Positions 37,560 to 47,374 of a stretch of DNA of 64,000 nt are shown here, one piece after another. The notes beneath the pieces were generated by a model. That model was not told the DNA's origin, ran no database searches, and was given only the letters and a program-made list of their open reading frames with translations. How positions within the stretch are numbered: position 1 is the first letter of the stretch; each line of letters begins with the position of its first letter. A program made the translations under genes and the position numbers. The stretch is from positions 3,100,001 to 3,164,000 of the forward strand of contig NC_026744.1 of assembly GCF_000210295.1 (NCBI RefSeq), in the 5' to 3' direction. Source of the stretch: Trypanosoma brucei gambiense DAL972. Lineage: Eukaryota > Euglenozoa > Kinetoplastea > Trypanosomatida > Trypanosomatidae.

Positions 37560-39923
37560 ATGGTTGCTTACACACTTGATACGCTGTTTGCGTCAGACAT
37601 AGACAGTGCGACTTTGTTTTATTCAGAAGGTTGTGGCCCCATTCGCCTTGTGGCCCTGTCAGCACAGATGCGGCGCTTAGTGCGTCTCGGGCCTATTCGT
37701 GTCGCGAAGGCGTGCGTTGAAGTGCGGCCAATGGCACCCACAAAAGAATTTTTTGAGGAAGGCCGTCAGTTGCAGCACATTGAGGTTGCTGGCGTTGGTG
37801 ATTTCGCCGATAGTGAACGCAGCGGTGACACCTTTGTCAATCCATTCACAGGACGCCTTACGCCAGCGTGGGGGCGTGTGGCGAAGGAACTTTTCTCCCT
37901 TGGGTTTGAACACAGCATTGTGAACCCCTTTCGGCTTGTTTGGAATCCCACGAAAGCTGCACTGGTAAGCGACGCTGCACTGCAACCGTTCCGGACTTCA
38001 ACGGTAACGTGGCGAAGAAACCTCGCAGCACTACTGTCCCGGAGAGATGCTGCGGATGCGGTGGGGGAAGAGATCCATCGTCTGTACAATGAAATCACAA
38101 GCGCGTATTTACCACCCAAATTGGATACCATGCACGACCCTCGTCTGTCGACGATGACAATGACACCCGATCAGCAAAATGTTATTAGGTGTGCTCTCCG
38201 CGGGTACAGCATGTTCATTGGTGGAAGTGCCGGAACAGGTAAAACGGTGCTGCTAAAGGCAATTCACAGAAAACTTACTGAGATGGGATTGCGAGTGGCC
38301 ATGACAGCAACGACGGGCGTCGCGTCCGTACAGTTAGGTGGCTGCACGTTTCATCTGGCATTTGGTGTACCCATCAAGGGGGAAGAGGGAACAAGGAAAC
38401 GATGGGACTCCAATGCATTTCGTGCAGTGGATGTGGTGATTATTGATGAGGTTTCGTTACTGGACGCAGAACTGTTTGAAACCTTTGAGGAAGAGGCCCG
38501 AATGGCTCGATTGCAACAGTCGCCGTTTGGTGGGCTTCAGGTGATCGCGTGTGGAGATTTTCTGCAGCTTGCAATGATGGACGTAAGCATTGGTGGCCCG
38601 TGCTATCAAAGTCATGCCTTTCGACATCTTATTCCCGTCTGTTTGGTTACTTCAATGCGCCAAGCGCAGGGCGATCCATTCTGCGAGTTGCTAGGGCAGC
38701 TGCGTGTGGGCAAGTTTGACAAGAAAGCCTTCAAAGCATTGGATCGTCCCGTAAGTGGGGACGCAAACAATGTTACGTACATATTCCCAAGGCGCTGTGA
38801 TGCACAGAGGTTGAACGATGAGAAACTGTGCGAGTTGCGAAGCGAAGAAATGATATTTGCTCCACAGCGGGGTCCCCTTCAGCTGGTTGGGAATTTCACT
38901 CCAGCCGGTCTGGTAGACTGGGGACGGAAAAAGGACTTTCCCAAGCGTGAAAAGATCATTACAGTACTTACTGAGGAAATCAAAAGAATTACCGGAGTGG
39001 ACATTGTGGACCATAATATTGTAGTGATGCCCGCTGGTGGGGAGAAGAACGCGGTTCTCATTCGTCTCCGCCACTCAGAAGATAGAAATGTGCTGATATG
39101 CAAGAATGGCGGGTCCAAAGAACACGGTGCTAGCAATGAAGGGGGCGCTGAAGAGAGTCATTGGAGAGCTATATTAGAAGCAACTGCTGGGCGACTCAAG
39201 GGAAAGCTTCATCAGATTTACAATCAGGATCCGCACAACTTTATTCCTCCAAGTGTGTCTTTAATGCTTGCCGATGCTTCTTTGCATCCCAATGCCGAAC
39301 TCATCTCACCACTTCGACTAAAGCTTGGCTGCCGCGTAATGATTAACAGAAACCTCTCACGAACTGTATCCAATGGTAGTGTAGGTATTGTAGAGGCGTT
39401 TGCTGCACCCAACTTGGATCTATTTCCCCGCCGCCATGAGACATTACCAAAAGCATTCCACACTTGGTCTTTGGAGAGGAATGGATTCCAGCGACTGCCT
39501 ATTGTCCGTCTACTCAGTGGTGAAGTGGTACAGCTCCCACCTCTTTCTGTCATGATTGGTGGCACTCCATCGACTTATTTTTACGGTCATGAACTGTTCG
39601 TACTGCCACTGCAGTTAGGTTACGGCTTCACAGTACACAAAGTCCAGGGGCTAACACTTGAGGGAACTGTGGTCCTGGATTGTAAGAAATTTTTCGAGTG
39701 CCCACATCTCGTCTACGTGGCCTGCTCCCGCGTACGTTCTATGGACCAACTGATCGTCAGGAACGTGCGGAGTGATATGATTATTGTTCGACAAAGTGCT
39801 TTGGACTTCACAAATGCACTGAGGGATGCGTCTGTGATGTCAAGCCTCGATCCGCCGGATGGCTGCACCCGAGCCTCTTGGGTGCGCCGTCTCAGTCCGT
39901 TACTTGTTGGTTTGACGGACTGA
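37560..39923 (+). CDS. PIF1-like SF1B DNA helicase
   Basis: This 787-residue protein carries the helicase motifs of the Pif1/RecD-like superfamily 1B: Walker A GGSAGTGKT with K228; motif Ia TATTGVASVQLGGCTFH; Walker B VVIIDEVSLLD (D296, E297); motif III ACGDFLQL; and near the C-terminus GYGFTVHKVQGLTLEG and YVACSRVRS (motifs V-VI). Pif1 enzymes unwind DNA 5' to 3' and act on G-quadruplexes and stalled forks. Trypanosomes have an expanded Pif1 family, mostly mitochondrial with at least one nuclear member; I cannot tell which this is. The roughly 200-residue N-terminal region is unlike standard Pif1. The frame opens with TTG at 37461; the first ATG is 37560. If the splice site were at the AG following the pyrimidine tract, translation would begin further in. 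Confidence 0.88.
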   Translation: MVAYTLDTLFASDIDSATLFYSEGCGPIRLVALSAQMRRLVRLGPIRVAKACVEVRPMAPTKEFFEEGRQLQHIEVAGVGDFADSERSGDTFVNPFTGRLTPAWGRVAKELFSLGFEHSIVNPFRLVWNPTKAALVSDAALQPFRTSTVTWRRNLAALLSRRDAADAVGEEIHRLYNEITSAYLPPKLDTMHDPRLSTMTMTPDQQNVIRCALRGYSMFIGGSAGTGKTVLLKAIHRKLTEMGLRVAMTATTGVASVQLGGCTFHLAFGVPIKGEEGTRKRWDSNAFRAVDVVIIDEVSLLDAELFETFEEEARMARLQQSPFGGLQVIACGDFLQLAMMDVSIGGPCYQSHAFRHLIPVCLVTSMRQAQGDPFCELLGQLRVGKFDKKAFKALDRPVSGDANNVTYIFPRRCDAQRLNDEKLCELRSEEMIFAPQRGPLQLVGNFTPAGLVDWGRKKDFPKREKIITVLTEEIKRITGVDIVDHNIVVMPAGGEKNAVLIRLRHSEDRNVLICKNGGSKEHGASNEGGAEESHWRAILEATAGRLKGKLHQIYNQDPHNFIPPSVSLMLADASLHPNAELISPLRLKLGCRVMINRNLSRTVSNGSVGIVEAFAAPNLDLFPRRHETLPKAFHTWSLERNGFQRLPIVRLLSGEVVQLPPLSVMIGGTPSTYFYGHELFVLPLQLGYGFTVHKVQGLTLEGTVVLDCKKFFECPHLVYVACSRVRSMDQLIVRNVRSDMIIVRQSALDFTNALRDASVMSSLDPPDGCTRASWVRRLSPLLVGLTD

Positions 39924-40838
39924 TTACTAGGTATATTCTTCACTATCCATATACTGTAGCGCATCATTGGTCCAATGTCCAACACGCCAGTAGACGACCC
40001 CTTTTGTTACATAGGGACCAACAGCTCCAGTTGTGCCTACACATTTCTCACGGAATGGTTTTTACTCATCTCTTTCCCATTTTCCTTTTTTTTCTTCTTG
40101 AAATTTGCCTTCTTGCTTGACTGTCCGCTTGCCATAATGGCTGTCCCTTTTTTTGTTTTCACACTTATCGTGTTCCCGTGTACCTCTATCGAAGGAGGCG
40201 ATGCACTTACTGATTCTTCCCTATTTTTTTTTTCGTTTTAATCACAGACCCTGTAATTCATCACAAAAGTGATCTCTCTGAGGTTTCATTTGTTTATATG
40301 TTTTTATTTACTTGTTTTCCTTGTCATCTACACTATTTATAGTTTGTCACTTTCTTCCCCCACATGTTGTGTGCCGTGATGAACGGCACATAATCCAATC
40401 GGATGCGAACACACGTCATACCAAGTGTTGGATCCAATGCTTATTAATTTTTTAAGTCTCAGTAACAAAAGCCCGTGCGTCGTGTCTGCGCTGTACTACC
40501 GTTTTTTTTTTTTGCTCTGTAATCACTCTCTTAACTGCAATGTTATTTCTTCGCCTCTCTTGCTCCCCCGCTCCTTAAATGAAGGAAACAATTTCACAAA
40601 CACGAGAGGTCAATAATTGCATGAATACTTCCCATAACTGAAGAAGACGTTTCAACAGAAGTAGAGAACAAACTCTAACGAAGCAACATAAACCCAACTG
40701 GGCTGCAGGCATACATACGCCCGCATACACCAACACATAAAAATAGACAGATAATATATATATATATATATATATTTTACGTATAGAGGTCGTTCGTGAA
40801 GAAGCGAAAGAAAAAAACGAAAAAAAGCCAGGAAAGGA
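39924..40838 (+). other. Intergenic spacer
   Basis: This is UTR sequence with T-rich runs (40085-40105, 40220-40240, 40502-40513) and a (TA)n tract (40754-40775) about 65 bp before the next ATG. I see no gene. Confidence 0.55.
40754..40775. repeat. (TA)n microsatellite
   Basis: Eleven AT units lie in the 5' flank of the HEAT-repeat gene. Confidence 0.9.
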
Positions 40839-43800
40839 ATGAGCAGGGCACTTTTATCTAGGAACTCGTGTCTGCTGCGCGCTTATGCCGTGTTGCACCA
40901 AGTAGAAGTACTAAGGCAGGAAAATATTCTTAGCCCACTGCCGTCTGATAGCGAGGTGAGTTCCGCCAGCGGTAGCAGTGGCGCGTGTTCACCTGTGCTA
41001 ACTGAAATTAAAGGTGACAGCTCAGCCCACTTGTCGGCATCTGCGGATGGCGGTGGAGAATTCAGTTGCAATGGGGATAGTGAAGCGCCTGTCGCGAGCA
41101 AGGAAGTAAGTGACACCGTAAGGAAACTAAGCGATGTCAACACAAAGGGAGGGGAAGCGATGCCAGTGGAGGACGTTCCGTACAAATGTAGCATTCAACC
41201 ACAGGAAGATGCTGAGAAAAGACTCTCTCCGAGCTTGTACGCACGTACCAAAGTACAGGAGGGGAAAGTGAATAACAACAACATGATGGGGTTCCACTCT
41301 CCATGCGCGGTATCCCCGAGATCCCGCTCGGCTTCAGTCTCACCGGAGGGAGACAAGAAAGTCAAGGTGGGAAGGAATGTCACTGCAGTGGCTGACAGGA
41401 TTCTACAGCGCTATGGAATTCGCAAAGCTGACGAGTGTGCAATGAGCGATGATAATAATGATGGAAGCGCACTGCAGTCCATGGAGTCTTCACCTTTACG
41501 CAGGGAAGAAGAGGATATACGCTCGTCGTTTGGGCCGCGGCAGAACTGTACGGCTTTAAAGGGATTCAGCTGTATCGATCCTACAACAGCGAAATCGACA
41601 GGAGCCCTAGTAAGTTCGTACACCGACTTACAAGAATTCCATAAGCGGAGCTTACAGAAGAAAGAAAAAGACGAGGAAGATTCCCATCGGGAGCGCCTTG
41701 ACGAGAAAAAAAAGATGCCGCCGAACGTCCCCCCGTTAGAAACCCAGACGCACGACGGTAGTGAGAACCATGAAGACAGATGTGCGACCACCGCCAACGC
41801 TGATGTTGACGCCGATGCTAACGGGGACGGTGTACCATTGAAGCCGTCACTGATGACATCCGCTACCGAAATCCTCGCGTTAAACTCAAAGCGGCTGCAG
41901 GAGAAATTGCGGATGATGAAAAGTAGTGCTGGAGGAAACACTACTCACTGCCACACATGGTTTGCCGTCACAGCGCTTATGAACACCGACGACGCCATAC
42001 AACACATTGTCGTTCCCCTTCTTCTTGAGTTGTTGTTGCAGCAGGTTCCGGAATCTCAACCTGCACCGGCAGACGACAGCCCCGTTGTCGCAAGCATTCT
42101 TTGTGCCCTCGCTGGCCTCGGGGAACGGGCGATGTCTGCACTACCGACACTCTTGCGTTTAATCCATTTGCAGGTTAGCTGCTTGAAGCTTGTTGCACTG
42201 ACTATACGGGCTGTGGGTGGCGACAGGGGCATGCGCGAACTTTGTACCCTCGCGCGCACCGGTTGCGATGGCGGGGAAGCCGGTACCAGGGGCAACCCCG
42301 ATGTGTGGGCGGCGGTGGTTTACGGCATCAGCGCAATGGCACGGCCTCTCGTTGGATACACCGCTGTCCACTGTTTACCCACCTTGGAGCACGACGATAA
42401 CAGTAACAACCACGAGGCAAGTGGTGTTACCTTTTATCAAAAGCCCGGTTGTGTAAATTTTGAAAAGTATTGTGGCGGCGATCCCTTAAGGCAGGAGTTA
42501 GCTCCTCAGACTCAGCCAACATACGTACCTACGCATGTTGTGATGGACGTTGAGCTAGCTCGGTGCAGACTGCAAGGGATAATTGCCTCATCTCCGTCGC
42601 AACCCACTTCAAATAGTTACTTACCGTTGTCCGTTATTCTTCGGGACTTTGTGCAGGTCGTAACCCTTCTGTGGAATCAGCGAATGCAGTGCCTGCTTCC
42701 AGAAACGGTAAGGTTGGAACTTCAACCCCGTGGAGATGAAGATGACCCTAGTTTGAACACGGCAGAGTATCACCTGCCGTACTCATATGACCCGCACTAT
42801 ATTGGGCGTGAGGATGACCTATTTGCGATCGAAGAGACGCTCGTAACCCTACTTCTTGAGCGCTTCACTCCAACAGTTGTGTTGGAGCAGACGCTGCTTT
42901 CTCTTGCGTCGCTTCCTGCCTTCGCCACGACACACGTGGCGGCCCCCGTGCTCGACTTTTTGGAACAATTCACGGAACGGTTTCTGAGGCAGCAACAAGA
43001 GTGTGCCGGCAAGGGGTTCGCTTACATCAACCAGGAGGCTGTTGTTGTTGTGGGACTTGTTGCACTGGGTCGACTTGCTCGTAATGCTAAAACACCGCAA
43101 GCAGTAGCCGATGCAGCATGCGAGTTGCTCCTGCAAAACATTTCCTCCCCACATTGGCGGGTGCGCGATGCCGCATGCGCAGGATTGGGGGAGCTGGGTG
43201 TTACGACTAATAGAGCAGACACAGTTATACAAGTCGTTACCGATTGTTTAAACGATGCTGGAGTGAACCCAGAGACGGCCGCTTGGGCACTCTCTCGCAT
43301 GGGGGCACGGGGTGTTCGCATTCTGCTGGATCGAGTTGTGACTCAACCGGGGGGTGCAACGGCTGAAGCTGACTCATACGGCGTGGGTGAAACTGAGCCC
43401 CTGTCCGCGTCGACGCGGATTGCTTGTGTACGCGCCCTTGCGAAGGCTGAAGTGTTGGCCATGCCGTCAGGTGGATGTGACAGAGTCCGGGGCCTTCGCG
43501 AAGAGGTTCTCAGGCAGCTTGGGGTTTTTATAACTCTGAACAATGGGGAAGAAAGCATTGCGTTAGAATGTGTTTATGCCCTCGCTGGGCTTCTGCGAAT
43601 GAGTTGTGGCAACCCAGACAAGGTTGATGTTTCACGGGGCGAGGAAGCGCTTGCCTGTTGCCTGACCTACGAGCCTAGCGAGACGTTTGACGTGTTCAAA
43701 ACCCTGATAGAGGCAACGGATTTGCCATGTTCGATTCTGAAGGCCCTCTTCTTCTCACTTTGTGCTTTTGGTGGCCAGCATGGTGAATTGTACACATCAC

Positions 43801-44123
43801 AAACGTCCGTTCAACATCCCTCTGCTGCATTCCGTTCTGCGGCAGTGTTTGGGCTACGAGCCTGCGGCGGGAGAGCTGTCCGGTCTATTGCTCTCGCGCT
43901 CAACGATGACTGCGCAGCTGTGCGACTGGAGGCATTTGAGACAGTGGACGCCGTTGGTGTCACTGAATTCATGTCTGTTTTGCGATTGCGGCCGCAAAGC
44001 CATACGCGCCAGGTTGCTGCTGCTCTAAGGGACTCCCTGCTCCGAGATGTTAGTCGCGGTGCGGAGAGGAAAACGGCACATGAACTCTACGTGGCTCTCA
44101 CGAGTGGATGCGCCACGTCTTAA
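40839..44123 (+). CDS. Large HEAT/armadillo-like repeat protein
   Basis: In this 1094-residue protein the first 360 residues are Ser/Glu/Lys-rich and probably disordered. The rest is helical with HEAT-type repeats, clearest around residues 725-870 (for example WRVRDAACAGLGELG, then TAAWALSRMGARG) and 985-1060 (FRSAAVFGLRACGGRAVRSI, AVRLEAFETVDAVG). HEAT solenoids are protein-binding scaffolds. The arrangement recalls HEAT-repeat proteins of cilia such as HEATR4, but that is an impression. No catalytic motif, signal peptide or membrane helix is seen. The ATG at 40839 opens the frame. Confidence 0.8.
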   Translation: MSRALLSRNSCLLRAYAVLHQVEVLRQENILSPLPSDSEVSSASGSSGACSPVLTEIKGDSSAHLSASADGGGEFSCNGDSEAPVASKEVSDTVRKLSDVNTKGGEAMPVEDVPYKCSIQPQEDAEKRLSPSLYARTKVQEGKVNNNNMMGFHSPCAVSPRSRSASVSPEGDKKVKVGRNVTAVADRILQRYGIRKADECAMSDDNNDGSALQSMESSPLRREEEDIRSSFGPRQNCTALKGFSCIDPTTAKSTGALVSSYTDLQEFHKRSLQKKEKDEEDSHRERLDEKKKMPPNVPPLETQTHDGSENHEDRCATTANADVDADANGDGVPLKPSLMTSATEILALNSKRLQEKLRMMKSSAGGNTTHCHTWFAVTALMNTDDAIQHIVVPLLLELLLQQVPESQPAPADDSPVVASILCALAGLGERAMSALPTLLRLIHLQVSCLKLVALTIRAVGGDRGMRELCTLARTGCDGGEAGTRGNPDVWAAVVYGISAMARPLVGYTAVHCLPTLEHDDNSNNHEASGVTFYQKPGCVNFEKYCGGDPLRQELAPQTQPTYVPTHVVMDVELARCRLQGIIASSPSQPTSNSYLPLSVILRDFVQVVTLLWNQRMQCLLPETVRLELQPRGDEDDPSLNTAEYHLPYSYDPHYIGREDDLFAIEETLVTLLLERFTPTVVLEQTLLSLASLPAFATTHVAAPVLDFLEQFTERFLRQQQECAGKGFAYINQEAVVVVGLVALGRLARNAKTPQAVADAACELLLQNISSPHWRVRDAACAGLGELGVTTNRADTVIQVVTDCLNDAGVNPETAAWALSRMGARGVRILLDRVVTQPGGATAEADSYGVGETEPLSASTRIACVRALAKAEVLAMPSGGCDRVRGLREEVLRQLGVFITLNNGEESIALECVYALAGLLRMSCGNPDKVDVSRGEEALACCLTYEPSETFDVFKTLIEATDLPCSILKALFFSLCAFGGQHGELYTSQTSVQHPSAAFRSAAVFGLRACGGRAVRSIALALNDDCAAVRLEAFETVDAVGVTEFMSVLRLRPQSHTRQVAAALRDSLLRDVSRGAERKTAHELYVALTSGCATS

Positions 44124-44681
44124 GTGAGCAAAAGATGGGGAGGGGGGCGTGCTCTTGTGTGTACGCTGTTTCTGCCAACATCACCTGTAGCTGCCTCTTT
44201 TCCATATTCCTTAAGTTATAACTCCGTGGGTTGGCGTTAGTGCTCAACTACACGAAATGAAATGAACTCTGATATTTCACACAATGGCACGGAAGCATCT
44301 GAATCTTTTAGTTGATTTCGTTGCTGTCGTCCATCCCCGCTGTAGTGAGGAATCGCTGATCACTGGTCTCGCCCGCGCATAAACGACGTTAATGCCCATT
44401 CCGAATTACTTTAAACGTGGTGGGCTTTCACACGGTTGGATTGTGTTTCCATCCGTTAAACTGGCGGGCTCCGAAGTACTTCACGACAAAGAGCAAAAAA
44501 CGTTGCTAATCAAGGCAGCTATGCTGCGTTTGGTAATGTGTACCTCTCGCTCATTTTTTTTTTTACCTTACTCTCCTAAATTTTTACTTGTTTTCATTTG
44601 GTTCGTCTGTTGTTCCACTTCTGAACGTTAGAACTTCACGTATCTTTAAAAAGAAAGGGAAGGCACTGTTTCTTAGGAACT
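44124..44681 (+). other. Intergenic spacer
   Basis: This is the leader region of the first eS17 gene with a T/C tract (44553-44620). I see no gene. Confidence 0.55.
44630..44631 (+). promoter_or_regulatory. Putative trans-splice acceptor for eS17 copy 1
   Basis: The AG in CGTTAGAAC is the first after the T/C tract, 50 nt before the ATG. Confidence 0.6.
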
Positions 44682-45110
44682 ATGGGCAAGATCCGCACGA
44701 AGACCGTGAAGCGCGCGTCCAAGCAGATCGTGGAGAAGTACTTCTCCAAACTGAACAAGGACTTCTACCAAAACAAGCGCATTGTTATGGATGTCACTAT
44801 TGCCCGCTCCAAGAAGCTGAAGAATAAGATTGCCGGTTACGCCACACACATTATGAAGCGTCTCGCCCGCGGCCCTGTCCGTGGTATCTCGCTGAAACTG
44901 CAAGAAGAGGAGCGTGAGCGCCGCATGGACTACGTGCCGGAGGTTTCTCATGTTGACCAGGCTATCCAGGACGGCATCCGTGTCGACAAGCAGACACTTG
45001 CCATGCTGAAGCGTATGGAGACTGGCGTTCCGCGTCACGTCCTGCCTAATGTTGTGGCGGCACCGAACGTCTCGAAGGGCGCTCGCCGCGGTGGTCCAGC
45101 GCGCAAGTAA
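44682..45110 (+). CDS. RPS17: 40S ribosomal protein S17 (eS17), copy 1
   Basis: This 142-residue protein is recognisable as eS17 from its start [20 protein letters not shown] and the internal blocks [31 protein letters not shown] and [18 protein letters not shown]. It is a small-subunit protein of archaeal and eukaryotic ribosomes. The length matches the family (130-145). The codon bias toward C/G-ending codons fits high expression. The gene is present in two protein-identical tandem copies, a common way in trypanosomes to raise dosage in the absence of gene-specific promoters. Two potential hairpins follow the stop codon. Confidence 0.97.
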   Translation: MGKIRTKTVKRASKQIVEKYFSKLNKDFYQNKRIVMDVTIARSKKLKNKIAGYATHIMKRLARGPVRGISLKLQEEERERRMDYVPEVSHVDQAIQDGIRVDKQTLAMLKRMETGVPRHVLPNVVAAPNVSKGARRGGPARK

Positions 45111-45114
45111 AGCA

Positions 45115-45148
45115 CTAGTGAATAGCCACTAGCTCAACCCGCGGGTTG
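45115..45148 (+). promoter_or_regulatory. Two potential hairpins in the 3' UTR, eS17 copy 1
   Basis: CTAGTG (45115-45120) pairs with CACTAG (45127-45132) across a 6-nt loop. CAACCCGCGGGTTG (45135-45148) is a perfect palindrome. Both are identical in copy 2. Confidence 0.6.
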
Positions 45149-45158
45149 CTCATTTTGA

Positions 45159-45439
45159 CTTTTCCATTTCAAAAAAGATATCATTTGTGAGGTTCTGTGT
45201 TTTCGTTTCCTTTCACAACAGTGCTCGGTGGTTTAGCATGCCCTGTATTGCTGATGTTCCTTTGCGTTTTTTTTCTCTAAGTGGGGGTTCTGCTTTCTCA
45301 TCTGGTACGGAATCTTTATGTCGTGCACGTACTTGTACTGCTCTTTTTTTTTCTCTTTTCTCCTTTACGCTTTGTTTTCACTTGATTTCGGTCATTACCG
45401 CTCCCTCTGCACTAACGGAAGTGAGATCGAACAGCGACT
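45159..45439 (+). other. Spacer between eS17 copies
   Basis: This unique sequence holds a strong T/C tract (45340-45380) and AG at 45420-45421, the likely acceptor for copy 2. Confidence 0.55.
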
Positions 45440-45868
45440 ATGGGTAAGATCCGCACGAAGACCGTGAAGCGCGCGTCCAAGCAGATCGTGGAGAAGTACT
45501 TCTCCAAACTGAACAAGGACTTCTACCAAAACAAGCGCATTGTTATGGATGTCACTATTGCCCGCTCCAAGAAGCTGAAGAATAAGATTGCCGGTTACGC
45601 CACACACATTATGAAGCGTCTTGCCCGCGGCCCTGTCCGTGGTATCTCGCTGAAACTGCAAGAAGAGGAGCGTGAGCGCCGCATGGACTACGTGCCGGAG
45701 GTTTCTCATGTTGACCAGGCTATCCAGGACGGCATCCGTGTCGACAAGCAGACACTTGCCATGCTGAAGCGTATGGAGACTGGCGTTCCGCGTCACGTCC
45801 TGCCTAATGTTGTGGCGGCACCGAACGTCTCGAAGGGCGCTCGCCGCGGTGGTCCAGCGCGCAAGTAA
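45440..45868 (+). CDS. RPS17: 40S ribosomal protein S17 (eS17), copy 2
   Basis: This 142-residue protein is identical in sequence to copy 1. It differs at the DNA level only by silent changes seen at codon 2 and one Leu codon, while the leader and distal 3' UTR are unrelated. This pattern points to ongoing gene conversion limited to the ORF and the first 48 bases of 3' UTR, or a recent duplication of exactly that unit. Different leaders could give the two copies different splicing efficiency. Confidence 0.97.
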   Translation: MGKIRTKTVKRASKQIVEKYFSKLNKDFYQNKRIVMDVTIARSKKLKNKIAGYATHIMKRLARGPVRGISLKLQEEERERRMDYVPEVSHVDQAIQDGIRVDKQTLAMLKRMETGVPRHVLPNVVAAPNVSKGARRGGPARK

Positions 45869-45872
45869 AGCA

Positions 45873-45906
45873 CTAGTGAATAGCCACTAGCTCAACCCGC
45901 GGGTTG
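45873..45906 (+). promoter_or_regulatory. Two potential hairpins in the 3' UTR, eS17 copy 2
   Basis: The same stem pair (CTAGTG/CACTAG) and the palindrome CAACCCGCGGGTTG (45893-45906) occur here as after copy 1. Confidence 0.6.
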
Positions 45907-45916
45907 CTCATTTTGA

Positions 45917-46203
45917 TCTCTACTAGTTGACTTTGTTTTATGCTTTTCCTTAAACTCTCATAACAGCAAGGGCACAAATACGGTTCCCTATTGCACGTAC
46001 CTTTTGGTGTGCTCGCTGCCCCTTATTTTAGGCTTCCTCCCACCACGATGCGGGGGAAGAACTGAAGTGGGGGGTCGACTGTAGTTTGCCTCTGACGCTG
46101 ACAACAGCGTTTGCTGCACACGCCCTTTGCTCACGTTTACGTTTTCTCCCTTGTTTTCTGCAGGTTTTGCCAGTTGAGTATAGGTGTATTGAAGGGCAAA
46201 GTG
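45917..46203 (+). other. Spacer before the chromo-shadow-like gene
   Basis: Pyrimidine-rich sequence at 46141-46160 ends in TCTGCAG. Confidence 0.5.
46162..46163 (+). promoter_or_regulatory. Putative trans-splice acceptor for the 122-residue protein gene
   Basis: The AG in TTTTCTGCAG is a textbook-like acceptor, 40 nt before the ATG at 46204. It rules out the longer frame from 46111. Confidence 0.65.
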
Positions 46204-46572
46204 ATGAACGAGACTGATGCCATGAAACTGTGTAACCTGTCAAAGGTCCTTCCTAACATTCCATATGCTAGACATTCTGCTGGGTTTGGGGTGGGCAGGA
46301 GCGCATCATCTTCAGCCCCGTTTACTTCACGGAGTCAAGCCAATATAAAGGTGGTGGGCCTTTATTGTAGTCGTGCACCTACAGAAGAAAAGGTTGTGGC
46401 CCAGGTGAAAGAGGAGGATGGAAGAGGGACAGGATCTTCTAGTAGGCGAAACATTTACGTTCGTGTACAGATTGACAAAATGACCATCGAAATGCTTCCA
46501 CTCGACGTTATGCGAAGGAAGTATCCACAGGTGCTCATTGACTATTTGCTAGCAACAGCTGCATGGGTGTGA
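46204..46572 (+). CDS. Small protein with chromo-shadow-like C-terminal domain
   Basis: This is a 122-residue protein. Residues 48-52 (IKVVG) and 84-121 resemble an HP1-type chromo shadow domain. IYVRV fills the place of the core beta strand, and 21 residues later the segment RRKYPQVLIDYLLATAAW matches the shadow-domain pattern K-C-P-Q-hydrophobic-I-x-F/Y-Y-E-x-R-L-x-W, which forms the dimer helix and the tryptophan at the partner-binding pocket. The spacing from strand to PQ is the same as in HP1 without gaps. Residues 1-46 are Ser/Ala-rich, and a Gly/Ser loop (72-82) interrupts the domain. There is no N-terminal chromodomain. A chromatin role is inferred. A T. brucei protein named CSD1 for a chromo shadow domain is known from promoter-associated chromatin complexes, and this could be it, but I cannot confirm that. 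Confidence 0.72.
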   Translation: MNETDAMKLCNLSKVLPNIPYARHSAGFGVGRSASSSAPFTSRSQANIKVVGLYCSRAPTEEKVVAQVKEEDGRGTGSSSRRNIYVRVQIDKMTIEMLPLDVMRRKYPQVLIDYLLATAAWV

Positions 46573-47374
46573 CGGTAGCGTCTTTACTGCCATTGGTCGG
46601 ATGCAGTTTCATGATGGGGTTATCATGGTTTTCTTTTCGGGCGATATTTAGCTTGATCGCATTTGACTCTTCCAGTTTAGCGCTTGGGCTGTTGGCTTAC
46701 ATTTTATCTTCATATGAGAAGGAGAAAAGGGGGCACAGTGCATCTGATTGCATATGACTTAATTGGTGAAATATGGGTTGGTCGCAAAGGAGTGGAGACA
46801 GTGGTGGGGCGCCCACGTGTATGCGACGGGATATACTACCGGAGGGGAAGAGTCAAACGTTGTCTTGTCGAAAGGTTATACTCCTTTTGGTGTCCGCTAA
46901 AGGGGTGTATTCATGGAGGATGATGATACCTCATTGCCAAAGGGCAGCAGGGGAGAGCACTTACACGTGCATGTAGTAATTCTCAAAACTTTACTACATT
47001 AGCTTACAGAAGAGCTGTTTGTCCGTGTGTCCTCAGGCTTTTCTGTGGGACCCTTTAATTCCTGCTGGAGGACGGCCGCTTTCCGTTCTTCGATGTCATA
47101 CTGGGTTTTGTTTAGATCTCTGTGACATGATTTTATTTTATTTTCTTTACTGCACTCTCCTCCGTCTGGCATTTGCCTTGCCTTTTGACCAACCGCCACT
47201 CAGTTGTGCGCACGCGTAGGTGCACCAACGAAGACAAGGGAAGTAGCAATAGTGACAAAGGGAAGCACTGAGGAATACTGTGTGGGACCTCAAGGTGTAC
47301 GGAGTTAAAAGGGTGGAGATAGTGATAGGTATAAAAGGAACTTATACACTAGGGAGTTGGGAGAGGGTGGAGCC
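46573..47374 (+). other. Intergenic spacer
   Basis: Several short frames overlap here but none resembles a protein. C/T-rich sequence at 47150-47200 precedes AG 47202-47203, a possible acceptor for SF3B1. Confidence 0.55.

Larger units (their letters stand above)
44679..45158 (+). repeat. Direct repeat, eS17 copy 1 (480 bp)
   Basis: The block matches 45437-45916 with a 758-bp offset. It begins three bases before the ATG and ends 48 bases after the stop codon. Outside these limits the two loci are unrelated. I noticed two silent differences, in codon 2 (GGC/GGT) and in a Leu codon (CTC/CTT). Confidence 0.93.
45437..45916 (+). repeat. Direct repeat, eS17 copy 2 (480 bp)
   Basis: This is the second copy of the block at 44679-45158. 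Confidence 0.93.
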
